The notes beneath the pieces were generated by a model that saw nothing but the letters and a program-made list of their open reading frames with translations, did not search any database and had not been told where the DNA came from. Shown here one piece after another: positions 1-4,953 of a DNA stretch of 6,602 bases (within the stretch, counting starts at the first letter, position 1; each line of letters starts with the position of its first letter). This DNA comes from JANXSS01 sp043729515. GTDB taxonomy: Bacteria > Pseudomonadota > Gammaproteobacteria > Burkholderiales > Burkholderiaceae_D. The stretch covers positions 1 to 6,602 of the forward strand of contig JAYTLK010000265.1 of the NCBI GenBank assembly GCA_043729515.1, given 5' to 3'. A program made the position numbers and the translations under genes.

Positions 1-1
1 C

Positions 2-1270
2 TCAACTGTCGAGGTAGCGCTGCCGCATCGGTTTCAACACCGTATAGGCCAAAACCGCCGTAAGCAGGTCCATGCAGATCACTACCGTGAAGACCGGAAT
101 CCAGCTGCCCGTGGCTTCATGCAGTAACGCGGCCAGCGGTCCGCCAAGCACCGAACCGACTCCCTGGGCCATGTACAGAAAACCATAATTGGTCGTGGCA
201 TTGCGGGTGCCGAAGGTGTCTGTCAGCGTCGATGGAAAGAGTGAAAAGATCTCGCCCCAGCCAAAGAAAACGACGCCCGACATCAACACGAAGAGCACCG
301 CATTGTCGCGGGTGACGAGCCAGATGATCATCGCGATTCCCTCTAGGCCGAAGGCCAGGGTCATGGTGTTTTCCCGGCCGATGCGGTCCGAGACCCAGCC
401 GAAAAACGGCCGGGTAAGGCCGTTGGTGAAGCGGTCGATGGTCAGTGCCAACGGCAGGGCGGCCATGCCGAAGACCAGCACGCTGGTCACGCCGAAATCC
501 TTGGCAAAGCTGCCCATCTGCGAAATCACCATCAAGCCCGAGGTCGACATCATCGTCATCATCAGGAACATGACCCAGAACACCGGTGTGCCCAGCATCT
601 TGCGCGGGGTGACATCGCGCGCCGAGATTTCTTGGCTGTGAAAGTCCGCCATCCACTGCGCCGGGGGACGCTTTAAACCTTGCGCCGCCAAAAAGCCGAC
701 GATGCCGATGATGATTCCAAAGACCAGCAGTGTGTGCCGGTAATTGCCGGCAGCCAGGCTGGCGGAAATCGGAAAGGTCGTCAAAATTGCACCCATTCCA
801 TAGCCGGCCGCCACCAGCCCGGTCGCAAATCCGCGCCGGTCGGGAAACCATTGCACCATCAAGCCGATGATGCCGACATAGATGATGCCTGTGCCGATAC
901 CACCCAACAAACCGTAGCTCAGATACAGGCCGACGATCGATCCGGCGTAGGAAGTCAGAATCCAGCTTGCGCCGGTCAGCAAGGCACCGGTCGACAGCAG
1001 CAGTCGCGGGCCAAATCGGTCAACCAGGAAACCTTGGAACGGCGAGAGAAAGGTTTGGAAGACGATCAGCAATGAAAATGTGACTTGCAGCACCGATAAC
1101 GAGGTGCCGTATTCGGCCATGATCGGCTTCGTAAACAAAGTCCAGACATACTGCGGGCTGGAGACGGCCATCATGCAGATCATGCCCATTAACAACTGCA
1201 TCCAGCGGGTATGCGTGGCGGCTAGCGGCGTGGGCCGTGACGTGGAAACAGGAACGGTAGGAGTGGTCAA
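2..1270 (-). CDS. oxlT: Oxalate/formate antiporter-family MFS transporter
   Basis: Inner-membrane carrier of the major facilitator superfamily, oxalate/formate antiporter (OFA) type; 422 residues from the proposed TTG start. About 12 hydrophobic helices can be drawn (near residues 24-46, 62-83, 89-108, 112-138, 148-172, 178-198, then a polar loop, 228-252, 264-288, 301-320, 325-345, 360-384, 390-413). MFS loop signatures are visible as DRFGPR (84-89) and GWVSDRIGRE (291-300). R280 in helix 8 appears to match the substrate-binding Arg of Oxalobacter OxlT, but helix 11 reads YMAQG (367-370 region), with Gln where OxlT has its essential Lys. Oxalate as substrate is therefore uncertain; another small carboxylate is possible. 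Start choice: TTG at 1268-1270 follows CGAGG with a 5-base gap, whereas the upstream ATG at 1376-1378 lies inside a sigma-54 promoter and would add 36 non-family residues. Family call firm, substrate not. Confidence 0.85.
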   Translation of the reverse strand: MTTPTVPVSTSRPTPLAATHTRWMQLLMGMICMMAVSSPQYVWTLFTKPIMAEYGTSLSVLQVTFSLLIVFQTFLSPFQGFLVDRFGPRLLLSTGALLTGASWILTSYAGSIVGLYLSYGLLGGIGTGIIYVGIIGLMVQWFPDRRGFATGLVAAGYGMGAILTTFPISASLAAGNYRHTLLVFGIIIGIVGFLAAQGLKRPPAQWMADFHSQEISARDVTPRKMLGTPVFWVMFLMMTMMSTSGLMVISQMGSFAKDFGVTSVLVFGMAALPLALTIDRFTNGLTRPFFGWVSDRIGRENTMTLAFGLEGIAMIIWLVTRDNAVLFVLMSGVVFFGWGEIFSLFPSTLTDTFGTRNATTNYGFLYMAQGVGSVLGGPLAALLHEATGSWIPVFTVVICMDLLTAVLAYTVLKPMRQRYLDS

Positions 1271-1275
1271 GGTAG

Positions 1276-1280
1276 CCTCG
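1276..1280 (-). promoter_or_regulatory. Ribosome binding site deciding the TTG start of the carrier gene
   Basis: On the minus strand CGAGG is followed by a 5-base spacer (CTACC) and TTG. No comparable site precedes the far upstream ATG (1376-1378) or the internal Met codon at residue 24. The protein then begins MTTPTVPVST, a short polar N-terminus before helix 1, as is usual for MFS carriers. Confidence 0.55.
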
Positions 1281-1288
1281 ATGCAAGC

Positions 1289-1309
1289 GCCGGACAATTG
1301 CGGTCCGGC
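1289..1309 (-). promoter_or_regulatory. Leader hairpin before the carrier gene
   Basis: A perfect 7-bp inverted repeat, GCCGGAC / GTCCGGC, with a 7-base loop. It would form in the mRNA leader between the sigma-54 promoter and the ribosome binding site, ending 8 bases before CGAGG. No U-run follows, so it is not an intrinsic terminator. It may stabilise the transcript or tune translation; that role is inferred. Confidence 0.45.
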
Positions 1310-1361
1310 AGGGATTAGAACACCAGGCAACCAAAGCGCTCCCTGGCACTGGACATCGCGT

Positions 1362-1377
1362 TGCAAAACCCATGCCA
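1362..1377 (-). promoter_or_regulatory. Sigma-54 (RpoN) promoter for the carrier gene
   Basis: The minus strand reads TGGCATGGGTTTTGCA. The sigma-54 consensus is TGGCACG-N4-TTGCW, with GG at -24 and GC at -12. The match is complete apart from one base (C to T in the sixth position), with exact spacing. It predicts a transcript start near 1351 and a leader of about 80 bases to the TTG start. Sigma-54 promoters need an enhancer-binding activator, whose sites would lie roughly 80-200 bases upstream, where short palindromes occur. Confidence 0.65.
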
Positions 1378-1708
1378 TTTTTCAGTAGCGAAAGATTGCA
1401 GTATTTCGGTGCGGGAAGAGAAGAGTGGTAAGACCAGTGCAACTGCGTGGTGCAGTAACACCGCGCCGGCGTTGCGCGTCGATCGACACCAGAAATCGCC
1501 AATACAGCGCACTAAAAACATGCAATGTGTTGACGAAAAGCAGTATGGTTCGGCATTGTTCCTAAGTCAACATTCATCTCAAATTGGGTAACGTTGGGTT
1601 TCAACGCTCGGCCACCTTTAATGACGGTTGAATGACAGATCGCAAATTTGCTAAATACGGCAGGGATATCGTTGGTATTGACCGCATCAACCGCCGCTTA
1701 GGAGAATT
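1378..1708. other. Divergent intergenic region with palindromes, no gene seen
   Basis: No convincing coding frame in about 330 bases. It is more AT-rich than the flanking genes in its right half. Short symmetric elements are present: ACTGC-N5-GCAGT (1442-1456), CGCCGGCG (1464-1471), GTCGATCGAC (1478-1487), ACAT-GCA-ATGT (1518-1528), a CGTTG/CAACG hairpin near 1592-1606 and GCAAATTTGC (1642-1651). Those between 1440 and 1530 fall 90-180 bases upstream of the predicted sigma-54 start, the usual range for an activator site. None matches a regulator box I recognise. Confidence 0.45.
1628..1657 (+). promoter_or_regulatory. Possible weak promoter before the small ORF
   Basis: TTGAAT (1628-1633), 18-base spacer, TAAATA (1652-1657): four and three matches to the sigma-70 hexamers. 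The perfect palindrome GCAAATTTGC (1642-1651) fills the spacer up to the -10 element, where a repressor would block polymerase. It would start transcription about 45 bases before the small ORF at 1709. Weak evidence. Confidence 0.25.
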
Positions 1709-1765
1709 ATGCAACTAACGTTAGCCCTTTTGGTAGAAGCGAACGGCTGCTTGTGTTGTTCATGA
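1709..1765 (+). CDS. Candidate 18-residue leader peptide with a CLCC end
   Basis: A small open frame of 18 codons plus TGA, beginning MQLTLALLVE and ending NGCLCCS. The start is set by an AGGAG (1700-1704) 4 bases before the ATG, a better ribosome binding site than that of the downstream czcE-like gene. Three of the last five residues are Cys, the first half is hydrophobic, and the frame lies inside a base-paired element (1709-1794). It sits 168 bases upstream of the metal-type lipoprotein gene in the same direction. It could be a translated regulatory uORF whose Cys codons or Cys side chains sense thiol or metal status, or merely a chance frame. I do not recognise the peptide, and the function is unknown. 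Confidence 0.35.
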   Translation: MQLTLALLVEANGCLCCS

Positions 1766-1794
1766 CTTACACTAGTTAGTTGCGTTTCTGTAAG
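1709..1794 (+). promoter_or_regulatory. Structured leader RNA with two competing stems
   Basis: Stem A pairs GCAACTAAC (1711-1719) with GTTAGTTGC (1775-1783). In RNA it extends by U-G and A-U (1710/1784, 1709/1785), so the small-ORF start codon is buried and the whole frame enclosed. Stem B pairs CTTACA (1766-1771) with TGTAAG (1789-1794), with the 3' arm of stem A in its loop. The two are mutually exclusive unless they form a pseudoknot. A smaller AAGC/GCTT stem (1737-1752) lies inside, and CTAACGTTAG (1715-1724) is self-complementary. No U-tract follows, so a terminator-type attenuator is not evident. Confidence 0.35.
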
Positions 1795-1845
1795 CCCTCC
1801 CGTCCAGACCCGGATTTTTGCACCCCTCTGCGGGCAGACTCACAC

Positions 1846-1872
1846 TTGATACCGCCAGACACGCTCTAGAAT
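1846..1872 (+). promoter_or_regulatory. Sigma-70-like promoter of the czcE-like gene
   Basis: TTGATA (1846-1851), 15-base spacer, TAGAAT (1867-1872): each hexamer matches consensus at five of six positions, though the spacer is two bases short of ideal. It would begin transcription near 1879 and give a leader of about 55 bases to the ATG at 1934. Confidence 0.45.
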
Positions 1873-1892
1873 CGTTACAGGTCTTTCCTCTT

Positions 1893-1908
1893 CGGGGTGG
1901 CAACCCCG
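1893..1908 (+). promoter_or_regulatory. 5' UTR hairpin before the czcE-like gene
   Basis: CGGGGT-GGCA-ACCCCG is a perfect 6-bp GC-rich stem with a four-base loop, 25 bases before the start codon. No U-run follows on either strand, so it is not a terminator. It may stabilise the messenger or affect translation. Confidence 0.4.
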
Positions 1909-1933
1909 CCGCACCCAACCCAGAAAGAGCGCC

Positions 1934-2311
1934 ATGCGTTCACGTCCGTACTTGTTCCGACTCTGGCTGCCGCTTGTCGTCTCACTTCTGGTAAGTGCCT
2001 GCAGTGGCGCGGACTTTGCCGTGCGGCCGGACCTGCTTGGTGATGCGGCACCGATCACCGCTGCCACGCGGCTCATTGCGATCTTGCCGCAGACGCGTGC
2101 GGTCAATGTCGTCGGTGGGGAAATCATCCGCTTCGATATCGGCCCGGCGTCGTTCGCATGGCATTTCGACGGACCGGTGGACTTGACGTCGTTCGACCTG
2201 CTGTCGGTTGCGCCGCCCGGCATGCTCGATCATTCCGTAATGGCGTATGTCCAGCCAAATCCGCTCTACATTGGTGGCGGCCGTCGCGGCCATCATGGTG
2301 GTGGCTACTGA
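1934..2311 (+). CDS. CzcE-family heavy-metal-associated lipoprotein
   Basis: A 125-residue exported protein. Residues 1-22 form a signal peptide (basic RSR, then a hydrophobic run) ending in the lipobox VSAC, so Cys23 should be lipidated. Ser at +2 points to the outer membrane, with the protein facing the periplasm. Residues 46-113 resemble the CzcE domain of Cupriavidus: TRLIAILPQTRAVNVVGGE, the core FAWHFDG (74-80), SFDL (86-89), then LDHSVMAYVQPNPLYIG. CzcE binds copper in the periplasm and is tied to metal resistance. His77, His100 and the Gly/His tail GRRGHHGGGY are possible metal ligands. The start follows a weak purine-rich site (AAAGAG). No czc or cop partner genes are visible here, so this is an orphan member whose metal is unknown. 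CzcE itself is not a lipoprotein, which makes this variant slightly unusual. Confidence 0.75.
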   Translation: MRSRPYLFRLWLPLVVSLLVSACSGADFAVRPDLLGDAAPITAATRLIAILPQTRAVNVVGGEIIRFDIGPASFAWHFDGPVDLTSFDLLSVAPPGMLDHSVMAYVQPNPLYIGGGRRGHHGGGY

Positions 2312-2701
2312 TGGGGAGCAATCGCAGTGCAGGCCGCCTGCGCCCCATTGTGTTCACGGTTAGCCGATCCGGGTCACCGAGTCGGGGTCAGGGGCGCCAC
2401 TGATGTCAGTTTTTCAGGCGCTTGCGCCGGCTGCGAGGCCAGGGAAAACGCACCGCTGCGCCAGTTCTCCACCGCCTTCCTTCGGGATACTGGCATTGAA
2501 ATCGCCGTTGAGGGCAACCCTAAATTGTTCAACCCCGATGAAATCCTCACCGTCAACCCCGCGCGCTACGAAGGCATCCAATTTGACGCCGCGGAAAAAC
2601 TGACCGACTGGATCACATCCGTCCCAGGCCAACGGGCAATCGCAGCATTCCAGGTCGATGGCCAGCAAGTGTTTTTTCCAGCAGCAAAAACCGGGAATTG
2701 A
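2312..2701 (+). pseudogene. tupA: Decayed C-terminal relic of tungstate-binding protein TupA
   Basis: The frame is open for 129 codons after the czcE-like TGA and lies in the same frame as that gene. The last 80 or so residues match the end of periplasmic tungstate-binding proteins: IEIAVEGNPKLFNP, LTVNPARY, LTDWITSVPGQRAIAAF, VDGQQVFFPAAK. Further upstream, AACAPLCSRLADPGH looks like a worn copy of the family's KAPFVSRGDDSGTH anion-binding segment. The span between (LALWKAAG to the GAT...EKNAYTLTDR region) is shortened and garbled. Missing are the signal peptide, the N-terminal lobe and roughly the first half of a normal protein of about 270 residues, and there is no ribosome binding site or convincing start. 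No tupB or tupC is present. It probably represents deletion of a tungstate uptake gene. The best-preserved part starts near 2460. Confidence 0.75.
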
Positions 2702-2708
2702 CACAGTA

Positions 2709-4805
2709 CTAGAACTCCAGCGTCAGGCTGGCGCGCAGCGATGCCCCGCGTGCCTTGGATTGGCTGATATCGCACAGCATTGCTGTCAGCTGGGCAATGT
2801 CGACCGGCTTGACCAGGCAGCGGTCGAAACCGGCCTGCAGCGCCGTATCGATGTCTTCCGGCTGGCCATACCCGGTGACGGCAATCAGGGCGATGCCACT
2901 GGTGTTCGGATGCGCGCGCAGACGGCGGGCGATCTCGTTGCCGTCGATCTCGGGCAGGCCGATGTCGAGCAGGCAGACATCCACCGGCGCGGCATGGTCG
3001 ACGATCACCGTCGACAACGCCTTGCGTGAATCATGTTCGATGCTCACATGATGGCCGGCACATTCGACGGCAAATGCCAGCATCATCGCCGCATCTTCAT
3101 TGTCGTCCACCACCACCACTTCCAGGGAACCGGCGCGGGTACGCTCGCCACCGCGCTTTTCTGCCAACTGCACCACCTCGGCCGCATGCAACGGCAGGCA
3201 GACCTCGAAAGTCGATCCGGCGCCTGGACCATCACTGTGCACACTGACCTCGCCGTCATGCAGTCGCACCAGGCTCTTGACCAGGGCCAGTCCGATACCG
3301 AGCCCGCCCTGGCCCCGGTCCGGGGTCCGCACCGCCTGCGTGAACAGGTCGAAGACATGCGGCGACAGGGTGGTGGCGATGCCGACGCCATTGTCACTCA
3401 CCCGCACCCGCACCCGGTCGCCGTCGCGCGCGACGTCAAGCACGATACGCCCACCTTCGGGCGTGTATTTTGCCGCATTGTGTAGCAGGTTGGAAAACAC
3501 CTGCACCAGCCGCTTCTGGTCGGCGTACACGGTGAGCCGGTCGAATTCGCCATTGAGTTCCAGCACGTGATGGCGTGACGTGATCAATGGCCGTGTCTGC
3601 TCCAGCGCATCGGAGAGTACCGACTCCAGCCGCACCGGCAGTTTTGTCAGGGTGACCAGGCCCCGCGTGACCCGCGAAACGTCCAGCAGATCGTCGATCA
3701 GGCCAGTCATGTGTTCGGCCTGACGGTTGATGATGGCGCTGGTAAGCGCCATCTGCGCCGCATCGAGCTGGCCGTTCATCATCATCTGCGCTGCGGTGCG
3801 GATCGGCGCCAGAGGGTTGCGCAATTCATGGGCCAGCATCGCCAGAAATTCATCTTTCTGCCGGTCCATCGCGGTTCGTGCCTGCTCTGCCTCTTTTTGG
3901 CGAGAAATGTCGATGGTGATGCCGTCGAAGCGCTCGGGTTGGCCCTGCGGGTCATAATAGGCGCGGCCCTTGGCCCGCACCCAGCGCTGCAGGCCCTCGG
4001 GCGACAGGACCCGGAATTCGACGTCATAGGCCTGGCCATGAAAAACAGCGTCCTCGACCGCGAGGCGGGTCGGTTCACGGTCCTGCGGATGCAGCAGTGC
4101 ATAAAACAGGGCGAAATCGACTTCGGCAGCATTTTCCAGAAAAAAATGCTTTTTGCAGGTGGTGTTCCAGATGATTTTGCCAAGTGGCATGGAGCAATGG
4201 AAGGTACCGAGTTCGGCGGCGTCGACGGCCAGCGTCAGGCGCTCGGTGGTTTCGGCCGCACGTGCCTCGGCTGCCAGCCAGCGCCGTTCTTCTTCCAGCA
4301 TCAGGTCATTGATCTGCTGCAGGTCGCCGGCAAAGTGCAGCAACCGGTCGTCGAGCCGCATGTCTCCCGGGCGCGGCGCCGATGACCGCGGCGCGCTGTC
4401 GGCGGCCTGGGCCATCTGGGTCACGTCCTGCACCCGGTGCACGATCCAGGCGACGCGCCCCTCGGCATCGAACACCGGATGATTTGTCGTCAGCCAGTAT
4501 TTACGGGAAAAATTACCCTCGCCCGCAGGAACGTCGTAGCGCTGAATGCGCATGGCCTGCGGCATGCCAGTGCGGATCACGTCCTCGAGCGAAGCACGGA
4601 CTTGGGCACTGGCCTGCGACAATCGGTCACGCGGATTATCTGGAAAGATGTCGAACACCCCCTGTCCAAGCAAGGCGTCGCGATCAGTACCGGTGGCCGA
4701 TAGGTATGCGTCGGAGGCTTCTGCGATGGTAAAGCCGGCGTCGACGTGAAGGATCAGGCAAGAAAACGGCAGTGCCCGAAAAACCCGTTGCAAATCGATC
4801 TGCAT
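2709..4805 (-). CDS. Hybrid sensor histidine kinase/response regulator with two PAS domains
   Basis: A 698-residue, apparently cytosolic hybrid kinase with no membrane helix. Order: PAS 1 (about 10-130, with WLTTNHPVFDAEGRVAWIVHRVQDVT); a charged coiled linker (150-190, EEERRWLAAEARAAE); PAS 2 of the PAS_3 type (about 190-305, ending DGITIDISRQKEAE); HisKA with phospho-acceptor His326 in LAHELRNPL; HATPase with the N box FSNLLHNAAKY (Asn439, Asn443), G1 SDNGVGI (Asp471) and G2 GQGGLGIGLALV (498-509); and REC (562-678) with acidic pair Asp567/Asp568, phospho-acceptor Asp614, Thr644 and Lys666. All key residues are intact, so kinase activity and internal phosphotransfer are expected. No Hpt or output domain is present, so the partner lies elsewhere. 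The start at Met 4803-4805 follows GGTGG; an upstream extension to 4949 is open but not domain-like. The signal sensed is unknown. Confidence 0.9.
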   Translation of the reverse strand: MQIDLQRVFRALPFSCLILHVDAGFTIAEASDAYLSATGTDRDALLGQGVFDIFPDNPRDRLSQASAQVRASLEDVIRTGMPQAMRIQRYDVPAGEGNFSRKYWLTTNHPVFDAEGRVAWIVHRVQDVTQMAQAADSAPRSSAPRPGDMRLDDRLLHFAGDLQQINDLMLEEERRWLAAEARAAETTERLTLAVDAAELGTFHCSMPLGKIIWNTTCKKHFFLENAAEVDFALFYALLHPQDREPTRLAVEDAVFHGQAYDVEFRVLSPEGLQRWVRAKGRAYYDPQGQPERFDGITIDISRQKEAEQARTAMDRQKDEFLAMLAHELRNPLAPIRTAAQMMMNGQLDAAQMALTSAIINRQAEHMTGLIDDLLDVSRVTRGLVTLTKLPVRLESVLSDALEQTRPLITSRHHVLELNGEFDRLTVYADQKRLVQVFSNLLHNAAKYTPEGGRIVLDVARDGDRVRVRVSDNGVGIATTLSPHVFDLFTQAVRTPDRGQGGLGIGLALVKSLVRLHDGEVSVHSDGPGAGSTFEVCLPLHAAEVVQLAEKRGGERTRAGSLEVVVVDDNEDAAMMLAFAVECAGHHVSIEHDSRKALSTVIVDHAAPVDVCLLDIGLPEIDGNEIARRLRAHPNTSGIALIAVTGYGQPEDIDTALQAGFDRCLVKPVDIAQLTAMLCDISQSKARGASLRASLTLEF

Positions 4806-4832
4806 TTTGCCACCACCATGATGAATTTTTTT

Positions 4833-4838
4833 AACATA
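4833..4838 (-). promoter_or_regulatory. Possible extended -10 element for the sensor kinase gene
   Basis: The minus strand reads TGCTATGTT: a TGn extension plus TATGTT (four of six matches), 28 bases before the ATG at 4805, followed by an A-rich run. No good -35 hexamer is found at 17 bases. The 148-base gap after btuF (4806-4953) has room for an independent promoter, but no intrinsic terminator for btuF is seen. The gap also holds GCATTGC twice at a 12-base period (4929-4947) and CACGTG (4917-4922 region). Confidence 0.25.
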
Positions 4839-4953
4839 GCATCGGCGGTGCGGCATCTGTAGGCGCAAGCACACATAGGTAGTGCAATCAGCAATCGCGC
4901 AAGCGGACCAGTGACCACGTGCGGGAAAGCATTGCTGCAGGCATTGCAAGCAG

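Noticed and set aside
1271..1378. N-terminal extension of the carrier ORF to the ATG at 1376-1378
   Set aside because: That ATG lies inside the sigma-54 box, upstream of its expected transcript start, and the extra 36 residues (MAWVLQRDVQ...) do not look like an MFS N-terminus; they also cover a hairpin.
1801..1820. GGATTTTTG run as a terminator for the small-ORF transcript
   Set aside because: Only a three-pair stem (TCC/GGA) precedes the T-run, so transcription termination there is not supported.
2291..2305. A 15-base sequence CATCATGGTGGTGGC that recurs on the opposite strand at 4809-4823
   Set aside because: One copy encodes the HHGGG-type tail of the czcE-like protein and the other is the kinase ribosome binding site region. 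It is low-complexity and shows no mobile-element borders, so chance is likely.
2399..2414. Terminator-like ACTG-ATGT-CAGT followed by TTTTT after the czcE-like gene
   Set aside because: The stem is only four base pairs with two A-T pairs, too weak for a credible intrinsic terminator.
3711..4385. Long plus-strand open frames opposite the sensor kinase (for example 224 codons from 3711)
   Set aside because: They are antisense shadows of a GC-rich gene with intact kinase domains, and no protein family is recognisable in them.
4806..4949. Extension of the sensor kinase to the ATG at 4947-4949
   Set aside because: The added 48 residues are Cys/His/Arg-rich with no PAS similarity, while Met at 4803-4805 has a GGTGG site and directly precedes the PAS domain.
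4806..4953. Possible cobalamin riboswitch next to btuF
   Set aside because: The gap is downstream of btuF, only 148 bases, and I see no B12-box-like core. A riboswitch would be expected before the operon, beyond the right edge.
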